NCBI GenBank assembly: GCA_900772435.1
Contig: CAAHEM010000125.1
Span: 1-6,328, forward strand
Length of the DNA: 6,328 bases
Direction of reading: 5' to 3'
Origin: Bacilli bacterium
GTDB lineage: Bacteria > Bacillota_I > Bacilli_A > RF39 > UBA660
Shown: positions 1 through 6,215 of the stretch, piece after piece
Position numbering within the stretch: position 1 is the first letter of the stretch
Layout: every line of letters starts with the position of its first letter
Made by a program: the position numbers and the translations under genes
The notes under the pieces: model-generated
The model's database searches: none
Told to the model about the DNA's origin: nothing
What the model saw: only the letters and a program-made list of their open reading frames with translations

Positions 1-104
1 AACTTTGTGTTTTCTTTATTATTTAATATTATAGTATGATTAAATAACCCACCCATTGGTATTTCTGCTAGGAAGTTTATAATATTTAAAGCTATGTTAA
101 CCAT
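1..104 (-). CDS. Unidentified protein, N-terminal 34 codons only (runs off the left edge)
   Basis: An open frame begins at ATG 104-102 and stays open to the window edge. The visible protein begins MVNIALNIINFLAEIPMGG, followed by a polar Asn/Lys-rich stretch. The first 14 or so residues are mostly hydrophobic and could be a membrane or amphipathic helix, but this is too little to name a family. Support for a real gene comes from an AAAGGA ribosome binding site at 120-115, ten bases before the ATG, a TTGCTT-17-TATAAT promoter at 158-130, and the terminator of the preceding gene just upstream. In B. subtilis the gene after cotE is mutS, but these residues do not resemble the MutS N-terminus, so the neighbourhood differs here. 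Existence as a gene is fairly likely; function is unknown. Confidence 0.6.
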   Translation of the reverse strand, partial: MVNIALNIINFLAEIPMGGLFNHTIILNNKENTK

Positions 105-129
105 ACTACCACTTTCCTTTACTATACTA

Positions 130-158
130 ATTATATATATTTATTTTTTATAAAGCAA
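130..158 (-). promoter_or_regulatory. Sigma-A-type promoter for the left-edge gene
   Basis: Reading the minus strand, TTGCTT (158-153) is followed after exactly 17 bases by a perfect TATAAT (135-130). Transcription would start near 123, giving a leader of about 19 bases that contains the AAAGGA ribosome binding site at 120-115. It lies just after the cotE terminator, where a new transcription unit would be expected. The -35 matches consensus only in TTG, and the region is so AT-rich that chance matches are easy, so this is a good candidate and not a certainty. Confidence 0.5.
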
Positions 159-166
159 TATTTTGT

Positions 167-192
167 AAAGAAAAAGCACAACTTTTGTGCTT
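167..192 (-). terminator. Intrinsic terminator of cotE, stem starts inside the stop codon
   Basis: The arms AAGCACAA (192-185) and TTGTGCTT (181-174) form a perfect 8-bp stem with a 3-nt loop (AAG, 184-182). A T-rich tail, TTTTTCTTT, spans 175-167 on the minus strand, its first two bases lying in the stem. The last two bases of the cotE stop codon TAA (193-191) are the first two bases of the stem, so the terminator abuts the gene with no spacer. Confidence 0.8.
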
Positions 193-727
193 ACTTAATA
201 TAATCATCACTTATATTTTCATCTATATCATTTAAATCTTCATCAGTTACATCATCATCAAGTTCATCCCAAGGTTCTTCATCTTCTTCAATAGCTATTT
301 TCACTTTCGTTTCACCAACTATTTCAACACCTAATTCTTTTTCAATATCAAAAGTAATTGTACCATTATCTTCAATATTTACTTTAGAACAATTAGGTTG
401 TTTTAAAGTCCTTACTATTATATCTGTATCACCATTCAAATCTGCATCTTCTCTTACTTTAACATTAAATAAATCATTATAATCTACCTTTTTGTTTACT
501 ACTGTTGTTTTGGAATCATTATCATAAGAATACCAAATATTTACATCGTAAGATCCATCCACCCCTATTTTATCTCCCGACTTATATCCTTTAAACTTAT
601 GATTTATGACCCAACAGCCCAAAACAGTGGTAGGATTATCAGTTACTTCAATACTATAATTGTTTTTAAAATATTTTTTACCTTTTCCTACAACTGCTTT
701 TGTAACTATTTCCTTATATGATGCCAT
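191..727 (-). CDS. cotE: Outer spore coat morphogenetic protein CotE
   Basis: This is a 178-residue protein recognised as CotE, close in length to B. subtilis CotE (about 181). In B. subtilis, CotE forms a layer around the forespore in the mother cell and directs assembly of the outer coat. Landmarks shared with that protein run in the same order: EIVTKAVVGKG (6-16), VLGCWVINHK (35-44), YDVNIWYSY (60-68), KQPNC (109-113) and VGETKV (137-142). The C-terminal tail is very acidic: 18 of the last 32 residues (147-178) are Asp or Glu, as in the B. subtilis protein. I start at ATG 727, not GTG 742, because the family begins at this Met and the GTG codon and those after it form the ribosome binding site AGGGGTGAT (739-731). 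It follows miaB, matching the B. subtilis miaB(ymcB)-ricA-cotE order, but with no ricA between. Its presence implies sporulation ability or its remnant; the frame is intact. The function is inferred from the family. Confidence 0.93.
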   Translation of the reverse strand: MASYKEIVTKAVVGKGKKYFKNNYSIEVTDNPTTVLGCWVINHKFKGYKSGDKIGVDGSYDVNIWYSYDNDSKTTVVNKKVDYNDLFNVKVREDADLNGDTDIIVRTLKQPNCSKVNIEDNGTITFDIEKELGVEIVGETKVKIAIEEDEEPWDELDDDVTDEDLNDIDENISDDYIK

Positions 728-730
728 ATA

Positions 731-739
731 ATCACCCCT
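731..739 (-). promoter_or_regulatory. Ribosome binding site that fixes the cotE start
   Basis: AGGGGTGAT on the minus strand resembles the extended anti-Shine-Dalgarno complement AGGAGGTGAT. Its GGGG core is seven bases from ATG 727. This argues against the in-frame GTG at 742, which would place the site inside the gene. Confidence 0.8.
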
Positions 740-775
740 CACTTTAATTTATGACATAATATGAGAAAAGTGCAC

Positions 776-806
776 AAAAAAATATAATTATTCATTATAT
801 TTTTTT
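776..806 (-). terminator. AT-only perfect hairpin after miaB, probable weak terminator
   Basis: The arms ATTATATTTTTTT (+ strand 794-806) and AAAAAAATATAAT (776-788) are a perfect 13-bp inverted repeat around a 5-nt loop (789-793). Either strand gives a stem ending in seven T residues, so it could act in both directions. The stem includes two bases of the miaB stop codon TAA (807-805). It contains no G-C pair, so it would be weaker than a classical terminator, and read-through from miaB into cotE is possible. Confidence 0.5.
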
Positions 807-2226
807 AGTCTACTACTTCAGCATCCATACTCCATGTTTTGACATCAGTAATTTTTACATTAACTATTTTTCCTATTAAAGAAGAATCCCCTTTAACATT
901 AACTAGTTTCATAGTATCAGTATATCCCATTAACATACTATCATCTTTTTCACTGAAATCTTCAATTAAAACTGGAACTATTTTACCAAGATATTTATCA
1001 TTAGCTTCTTTTGAATATTTATTTATAAGCTCATTTAATTCTTGTAATCTTTTTTCTTTTACTTCTAATGAAATACTATCTTCCATTTTAGCAGCTGGTG
1101 TACCAATACGTGGTGAAAAGATAAATGTAAATGCTGAATCAAACTTACATTCATTAACTACTTCTAATGTTTCATTAAAGTCTTCATCCGTTTCATTAGG
1201 AAATCCTACTATAATGTCTGTTGTTATTGAAGAATATGGTAACTTCTCTCTAATTTTTTTATATAGTGTTAAATATTCTTCTTTGGTATAACGTCTTCCC
1301 ATCTTTTTTAAAATGGAACTAGAACCAGATTGTAAAGGTAAATGAATATAAGGCATTATATTATCATATTTAGCAATTATATCAATCATTTCATCAGTAA
1401 AGTCCCAAGGATGACTAGTTACAAATCTAACTCTATTAATTCCTGTTTTAGCAACATCTTCAAGTAAATTAGACATTCCATAATTAATATTTAAATCTTT
1501 ACCATAGGCATTAACATTTTGTCCAAGTAAAGTTACTTCTTGATATCCATCTTCAACCAATTTCTTTACTTCATTAATGATATATTCAGGTTCTCTACTT
1601 CTTTGTTTTCCTCTTGTATAAGGAACTATACAATAAGTACAAAACTTATCACATCCATACATAATATTAACCCAAGCTTTATATTTACTATCTCTTTTAA
1701 CAGGAATATTCTCAACTACATCCCCTTCAATACTTAGAACATCTACTTCTAAATCTTTTTTAGAGATTGCTTCATATAAAATATTAGGAAGATTATGAAT
1801 ATTATGAGTACCAAATACTATATCTAACCATTTATATTTTTCAAGTATTTCTTTTACAACATGTTCTTCTTGTGCCATACATCCACAAATACCAGCCACT
1901 AAATCTGGCTTTGATTCTTTTAGATGTTTAATACGTCCAACCATACCAAATACTTTATTATGTGCATTTTCTCTTATTGCACATGTATTTAAAAGTATTA
2001 AATCAGCATCTTCCATATTATCAACTTCAGTAAAACTCATATCTTCTAATATAGCTTTTATATTTTCAGTATCATGTTCATTCATCTGACATCCATATGT
2101 CTTAACAAAATACTTTTTATTTAGCCCTAATTTTTTTAAATTCTCTTTTACTATATAGTCATTAGTTTTAGTTAAAACTTCTTTCTTTGTTCTTTTTCTT
2201 GCTTCTTCTAAGCTAGGTAAATTCAT
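805..2226 (-). CDS. miaB: tRNA-2-methylthio-N6-dimethylallyladenosine synthase MiaB
   Basis: This 473-residue radical-SAM methylthiotransferase converts i6A37 to ms2i6A37 in tRNAs reading UNN codons, using two 4Fe-4S clusters and S-adenosylmethionine in the cytoplasm. The N-terminal UPF0004 domain carries cluster-ligand cysteines C46 (YGCQMNEHD), C82 (NTCAIREN) and C116 (GCMAQEE). The radical-SAM motif CDKFCTYC supplies C192, C196 and C199 and is followed by IVPYTRGKQRSR. LLGQNVNAYG, the HLPLQSGS segment and TDIIVGFPNET fit the family, and a TRAM RNA-binding domain fills roughly 410-473. The N-terminal LPSLEEARKRTKKEV segment resembles B. subtilis MiaB (YmcB), so I favour MiaB over MtaB or RimO. 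All key residues are present. The start ATG has GAGGAAGTGA (2240-2231) four bases ahead. It begins 35 nt after the KilA-N gene, with its own promoter candidate, and is followed by cotE. Confidence 0.96.
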   Translation of the reverse strand: MNLPSLEEARKRTKKEVLTKTNDYIVKENLKKLGLNKKYFVKTYGCQMNEHDTENIKAILEDMSFTEVDNMEDADLILLNTCAIRENAHNKVFGMVGRIKHLKESKPDLVAGICGCMAQEEHVVKEILEKYKWLDIVFGTHNIHNLPNILYEAISKKDLEVDVLSIEGDVVENIPVKRDSKYKAWVNIMYGCDKFCTYCIVPYTRGKQRSREPEYIINEVKKLVEDGYQEVTLLGQNVNAYGKDLNINYGMSNLLEDVAKTGINRVRFVTSHPWDFTDEMIDIIAKYDNIMPYIHLPLQSGSSSILKKMGRRYTKEEYLTLYKKIREKLPYSSITTDIIVGFPNETDEDFNETLEVVNECKFDSAFTFIFSPRIGTPAAKMEDSISLEVKEKRLQELNELINKYSKEANDKYLGKIVPVLIEDFSEKDDSMLMGYTDTMKLVNVKGDSSLIGKIVNVKITDVKTWSMDAEVVD

Positions 2227-2251
2227 ATAATCACTTCCTCATTTATAAACT

Positions 2252-2280
2252 ATTATACAACTTAATTACTTTCATTTAAA
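2252..2280 (-). promoter_or_regulatory. Candidate sigma-A promoter for miaB
   Basis: TTTAAA (2280-2275) is followed after 17 bases by a perfect TATAAT (2257-2252). The predicted start near 2245 leaves a short leader holding the GAGGAAGTGA ribosome binding site. The -35 box and part of the spacer lie in the last codons of the KilA-N gene. If real, miaB is expressed independently of its upstream neighbour; I see no terminator hairpin in the 35-nt gap, so read-through is also possible. Confidence 0.5.
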
Positions 2281-3098
2281 CGCTTTATTTTTTCAGCATT
2301 GTTCAATATTTCCAATTGATATTTAGCAATAGATTTTAAAAGTTCAAATCTTTCTTCTTTTTCTTTTCCTTCTTTTATTAATTCGGCATTATGGGATTCT
2401 AAATTTGATAACACTGTTAATTCATTAATTGTAGCATAATCTCTGACATTCGAGTCTTTAGCAAGTTCTGGATTTAATTCTCTCCATTTCTTTGCAGTTG
2501 TATGAAACAATATTACATTAAGAATATCTGCTTCTTCTGCATATTTAAGCCATTCTTTATTTTTATAACAATCATTATCTGGTAATATATAATTTTTAAT
2601 AGCAGCCGTGTGTATTAAATAATTATTCTTTGTTAATATTCTCTTTACATCCCATTCTCTATTCTTATTTTCTAATTCTTTTAATCTTTCGAATTCTTTT
2701 ATTAAATATAATTTAAATACAGGACTAATTGAAGATGCAAATTCAAATGCGATATCTTTATGAGCATAAGTTCCACCATATTTTCCACGTTTAGAATAAA
2801 TACCAATCGCATTTGTTTTTTCACACCACTCAGTTACACTCAACGTGAATGAGTGAAGTCCAGCATTTTTTCTAAACCCGTCGAATTCGACGGAATTAAA
2901 ATTAGAGTTATATATTGATTCCCAGGTTCCAAGAAACTCTAATGTTATTCTATTTCTCAACCAGTTTCTAATAATATCATCTGTTTTTGATTTTCCTTCT
3001 TTATATTTTCCAAAATCAGATATACATATATAATCATTATCATTTATACTAGTAATACTTATGTCTATATTTTGTACTTTTATAACATCATTTTTCAC
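2262..3098 (-). CDS. Stand-alone KilA-N domain protein, function unknown
   Basis: A 278-residue protein with an N-terminal KilA-N domain (about 8-140). Visible hallmarks are NDYICISDFGKYK (21-33), DDIIRNWLRNRITLEFLGTWE (40-60), LSVTEWCEKTNAIGIYSK (86-103), GKYGGTYAHKDIAFEFASSI (105-124) and SPVFKLYLIKEFERLKE (125-141). KilA-N is a predicted DNA-binding fold found in phage and large-virus proteins, often antirepressors, and as single genes in bacterial chromosomes. The rest (about 142-278) looks helical, with a charged C-terminal stretch (roughly 228-276) that could form a coiled coil; I cannot assign that part. It begins with GTG, chosen because AAAGGAG (3112-3106) lies seven bases ahead and the domain follows at once. 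It sits between smc and miaB with no phage or transposon genes visible. Residues 69-74 are encoded by a 16-bp palindrome of GC-rich codons. Acquisition from a phage or mobile element is inferred; a role as a DNA-binding regulator is a guess. Confidence 0.88.
   Translation of the reverse strand: MKNDVIKVQNIDISITSINDNDYICISDFGKYKEGKSKTDDIIRNWLRNRITLEFLGTWESIYNSNFNSVEFDGFRKNAGLHSFTLSVTEWCEKTNAIGIYSKRGKYGGTYAHKDIAFEFASSISPVFKLYLIKEFERLKELENKNREWDVKRILTKNNYLIHTAAIKNYILPDNDCYKNKEWLKYAEEADILNVILFHTTAKKWRELNPELAKDSNVRDYATINELTVLSNLESHNAELIKEGKEKEERFELLKSIAKYQLEILNNAEKIKRLNESN
2878..2893. repeat. Perfect 16-bp palindrome inside the KilA-N gene
   Basis: CCGTCGAATTCGACGG reads identically on both strands, with no spacer. 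Ten of its 16 bases are G or C in very AT-rich surroundings. It encodes Ser-Val-Glu-Phe-Asp-Gly (residues 69-74) with TCC, GTC, TTC, GAC and GGG codons, unlike the A/T-ending codons around it. It could be a protein-binding site, a mark of transfer, or chance. Confidence 0.9.
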
Positions 3099-3105
3099 AT
3101 TACAT

Positions 3106-3112
3106 CTCCTTT
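3106..3112 (-). promoter_or_regulatory. Ribosome binding site for the KilA-N gene, deciding a GTG start
   Basis: AAAGGAG on the minus strand lies seven bases before GTG 3098. An ATG at 3100-3098 overlaps that GTG but is followed at once by TGA, so it cannot start the protein. Confidence 0.75.
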
Positions 3113-3194
3113 CTTTTATTTAACTAAAATTTAACAAAGAACATAATTATAATCGATATTCATTTCTTTTTCTCACTGTTATAACTACCTAAAT

Positions 3195-3203
3195 AGTATA
3201 TCA
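3195..3203 (-). promoter_or_regulatory. Candidate extended -10 promoter for the KilA-N gene
   Basis: TGATATACT on the minus strand has the TGn extension plus TATACT (five of six consensus bases). The sequence 17 bases upstream (TTTATT) is a poor -35, which an extended -10 can tolerate. A second -10-like TATAAT at 3151-3146 lies closer to the gene but lacks a good -35. The 139-nt gap between smc and this gene holds nothing else I can name apart from the smc terminator. Confidence 0.35.
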
Positions 3204-3220
3204 AAAATGTTTTAATAAAT

Positions 3221-3251
3221 AAAGAAAAAAGAAACCATTATTTGATTTCTT
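3221..3251 (-). terminator. Probable terminator of smc, spanning its stop codon
   Basis: On the minus strand AAGAAATC (3251-3244) pairs with GGTTTCTT (3236-3229), with one G-U pair, around a 7-nt loop (3243-3237). T-rich sequence follows to about 3221. The smc stop codon TAA (3240-3238) lies in the loop, so the left arm is still coding. The stem is AT-rich and moderate in strength. Confidence 0.5.
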
Positions 3252-6183
3252 CTAATTTAACACTAACTAATTTACTTACTCCTGATTCTTGCATCGTTAT
3301 TCCATATAAAACATCTGCATATTCCATCGTTCTCTTTTTATGAGTAATTAATATAAATTGTGTTTTTAATTTTAAATTTTTTAAGTATGCTCCAAAACTA
3401 TCAACATTAACTTCATCTAAAGCAGCTTCTACCTCGTCTAAAATACAGAATGGTACTGGGCGAGATTTTAGTATTGCAAAAAGTAAACTAATTGCTGTAA
3501 ACGTTTTCTCTCCACCTGATAAAAGTGATATGCTTGTAAGTTTCTTTCCTGGAGGAGATGCGATAATTTCTACCCCTGTTTCTAATAAATTATTTGGATC
3601 AGTTAATTTTAAAGCTGCTGTACCACCCTTAAATAATTCTTTAAAAGTATCACTAAAGTTTTTATTAACAACTTCAAATGTAGCTTTAAAATCAGTTTCC
3701 ATAACACTATCCATCTCTTTAATGATCTCTAATAATGTATTTTCTGCACTAACTAAATCATCACGTTGTTTGATTAAAAATTCATATCTAACACTAACTC
3801 TATCATATTCTTCTGGAGCGGCTAGATTAACCATACCTAAATCTTTTATTGTCTTCTTTAAATTTTGAACTTTATTACGTGCAACATCTTCATTAAGTTC
3901 TAACTTATAAAGACTATTAGCTTTTTCATAAGTTATATTATATGTTTCACTTAAAGTATTTAATAAGTTATCTAACTTAACATCAGCTCTATTTATTTCA
4001 ATTTCTAAATCTTTTAACTCTTTATTCTTACTATTATATAATGAATTTTCTTTTTTAATAGATAACTCTAAATCTTCTAGTTCTTCTTTTAATTCTAAAT
4101 CTTTATTTTGTAAATTAGAAATAGTAAGAGTTAAAGCTTCTTTTTCATTTACTGCTTCATAATATCTAGCAATTACTTCTTCTTCTTCTTTAGATAACTT
4201 ATTATCAATAATATTATTAGTACCAACTATTTCGTTATTTATACTAATATCTTTTTCTTTTAATAAATTCAAATTATTTAAATAACTATTCTTAGTTTCT
4301 GTTAGATTAATAAGATCTTTATTTACTAGATAAAATCTATCTTCAAGTCCCTTTAAATTATAATCTATTTCATTTATTTCATTTTCACTCATTTTAATGT
4401 TGTTAATGATATTTTTTTCTTCATTAATGTATTGTTCTAACTCGTGTTTCTCTAAAATAACATTGCGCATTTTAGGAGCATTACCACCAGTTATAGAACC
4501 ACCAACATGAAATATTTCTCCATCTAATGTTACGACACGATAACTATAATTAATCTTTTTACTAATACTATTAGCTGCATCAATATCGGTAACAACGATA
4601 ACATTACCTAATTGATTTTTAACAATGCTATCATATTTTTTATCGTATTTAACAAGGGTAGATGCAACTCCTACAAAACTAGGATTACCGCTAATAGTAT
4701 TCAATACATCCTCATAGATAGCTTTAGGTTTAATAACATTTAAAGGAAAGAAAGTAGCTCTTCCTAAATTATTATTTTTTAAATAATTAACAGCTTCTTT
4801 AGCACTACTTTCATTATCAACAATAATGTTATTAGAACTAGCTCCTAACACAATAGAAATAGCTAAAGAGTATTTTTCTTCTATCTCTAAGATATTTCCT
4901 ATGGTATTATGAATACCAGATAATCTTGGGTTATTTAATACACTTTTAACCGCATTAGGTAGTAAATCATTATTTTCAATTGAAATTTGTAAATTATCAA
5001 TTTTATTTTTAATAAATATCTCATTACGATTATAATTAGCCAAAGTATTTTCAACTTTTCCTTTTTTGTTTTTTAACTTATTAATATCTTCCCCAATACT
5101 ACTTAACTTATTATTTAACTCATTACGTTCTTCATCTAATTGTTTAATTTTTAAATTATAACTTTCAATATCATTTTTTACTTTATAACTTTCTTCGGTA
5201 AGTTCTAAAACATGAGAATGTAGTTTAGAATCTTCAACCGTATATTTTTTTCTTTCAGTAATAATATTCTTTTGACTATTTATCTGCTCAACTAGTTTTG
5301 TAATATTTAATAGTTCTTGTTGCTTATCTCTTATTTTATCCATTAGTTTGGTTTGTTTTAATTTAGTTTCAGATAACTTAGCTTCATTAGTATTATTACT
5401 AGAACCCATACTTAATATTTCATCACTAATTACTTTTACTTTATTTTTATTTTCTTGATACTTGTAATTAATATTAGTTATATCATGAGCAATTAAAGCA
5501 ACCTCAATACCTTCTAATTCTTCTTTAACTTCTAGATACTTTAATGCTTTTTCTCTTTGCTCTTTTAAAGGATTAATTTGTACTTCTAATTCGTTTATTA
5601 TATCATTAACCCTACTCATATTATCATGTGTACGATCTAATTTTCTTAAAGCATCACTTTTTCTTCTTTTATACTTTAGAACTCCTGCTGCTTCTTCAAT
5701 TATTACTCTTCTATCTTCTGGCTTACTAGCTATTATTTCTTCTATCTTACCTTGTGAAATAATATTAAAACTCTCTTTAGCAATACCAGTATCAAGTAAA
5801 ACATCCGTTATATCTTTTAATCGACATCTTTCACCATTTAAATAATATTCATTAGTACCATCTTTATAAACTCTTCTTTTGATAGATACTTCTGAAAAAG
5901 ATAATGGAAAGTAGTTATCACTATTATCAAATACTAAGGTAACAGATGCGACGTTAGCACCATTTCTTGATTTACTACCAGAAAATATAACATCAGTCAT
6001 ACTACCATCGCCACGTAATTGTCGTACTGATTGTTCACCTAAAACCCAACGAACCGCATCTACTACATTACTCTTACCACTTCCGTTAGGACCTACTATT
6101 CCTGTTATACCTTCATTTAAATCTATTACTATTTTATCAGCAAACGATTTAAAACCATGGGCAATTATCTTTTTTAGATACAT
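3238..6183 (-). CDS. smc: Chromosome partition/condensation ATPase SMC, short-arm form
   Basis: A 981-residue SMC protein, the ATPase of the SMC-ScpAB condensin that extrudes DNA loops and helps segregate chromosomes. The N-terminal head has Walker A GPNGSGKS (31-38) and Q-loop Q144 (ISQGKIEE). A coiled-coil arm runs to about 400. The hinge spans about 407-567 and ends in GGSITGG. A second arm runs back to about 785. The C-terminal head has signature LSGGEK (888-893), Walker B FCILDE (912-917, with D916 and catalytic E917), D-loop D923 and switch H948. All ATPase motifs are intact. The protein is about 200 residues shorter than B. subtilis SMC (1186); both arms are shorter by similar amounts, so this is not a truncation. 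Mycoplasma P115/SMC proteins have nearly this length (about 980). The ATG has AAGGTG (6196-6191) seven bases ahead. The ftsY gene that often follows smc in Firmicutes is not here. ScpA and ScpB are not in the window. Confidence 0.97.
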   Translation of the reverse strand: MYLKKIIAHGFKSFADKIVIDLNEGITGIVGPNGSGKSNVVDAVRWVLGEQSVRQLRGDGSMTDVIFSGSKSRNGANVASVTLVFDNSDNYFPLSFSEVSIKRRVYKDGTNEYYLNGERCRLKDITDVLLDTGIAKESFNIISQGKIEEIIASKPEDRRVIIEEAAGVLKYKRRKSDALRKLDRTHDNMSRVNDIINELEVQINPLKEQREKALKYLEVKEELEGIEVALIAHDITNINYKYQENKNKVKVISDEILSMGSSNNTNEAKLSETKLKQTKLMDKIRDKQQELLNITKLVEQINSQKNIITERKKYTVEDSKLHSHVLELTEESYKVKNDIESYNLKIKQLDEERNELNNKLSSIGEDINKLKNKKGKVENTLANYNRNEIFIKNKIDNLQISIENNDLLPNAVKSVLNNPRLSGIHNTIGNILEIEEKYSLAISIVLGASSNNIIVDNESSAKEAVNYLKNNNLGRATFFPLNVIKPKAIYEDVLNTISGNPSFVGVASTLVKYDKKYDSIVKNQLGNVIVVTDIDAANSISKKINYSYRVVTLDGEIFHVGGSITGGNAPKMRNVILEKHELEQYINEEKNIINNIKMSENEINEIDYNLKGLEDRFYLVNKDLINLTETKNSYLNNLNLLKEKDISINNEIVGTNNIIDNKLSKEEEEVIARYYEAVNEKEALTLTISNLQNKDLELKEELEDLELSIKKENSLYNSKNKELKDLEIEINRADVKLDNLLNTLSETYNITYEKANSLYKLELNEDVARNKVQNLKKTIKDLGMVNLAAPEEYDRVSVRYEFLIKQRDDLVSAENTLLEIIKEMDSVMETDFKATFEVVNKNFSDTFKELFKGGTAALKLTDPNNLLETGVEIIASPPGKKLTSISLLSGGEKTFTAISLLFAILKSRPVPFCILDEVEAALDEVNVDSFGAYLKNLKLKTQFILITHKKRTMEYADVLYGITMQESGVSKLVSVKLEEIK

Positions 6184-6215
6184 AACATCACACCTTACTA
6201 TTTAACACATTACTT

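Noticed and set aside
728..742. GTG at 742 as the cotE start
   Set aside because: It would place the Shine-Dalgarno sequence inside the gene; the CotE family begins at the Met encoded at 727.
744..764. Sigma-E promoter made of TCATATT (764-758) and CATAAATT (753-746)
   Set aside because: Both boxes resemble the consensus but are only 4 bases apart, whereas sigma-E promoters need about 14. Kept only as a note in the finding on cotE expression.
839..1291. Plus-strand open frame of 150 codons
   Set aside because: It lies wholly opposite miaB, whose residues are clearly conserved; the translation is low-complexity Ser/Leu/Ile/Phe and matches no family I know.
1540..1737. Plus-strand open frame of 65 codons
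   Set aside because: Opposite miaB, rich in Ile/Phe/Asn as expected from antisense of an AT-rich gene, with no recognisable domain.
2227..3120. Direct repeats or att sites bounding the KilA-N gene
   Set aside because: I compared the flanks and found only the short GTGATTATATG shared by the miaB and cotE start regions, which is explained by their extended Shine-Dalgarno sequences.
3530..3868. Plus-strand open frame of 112 codons
   Set aside because: Opposite the conserved C-terminal head of smc; a shadow of that gene.
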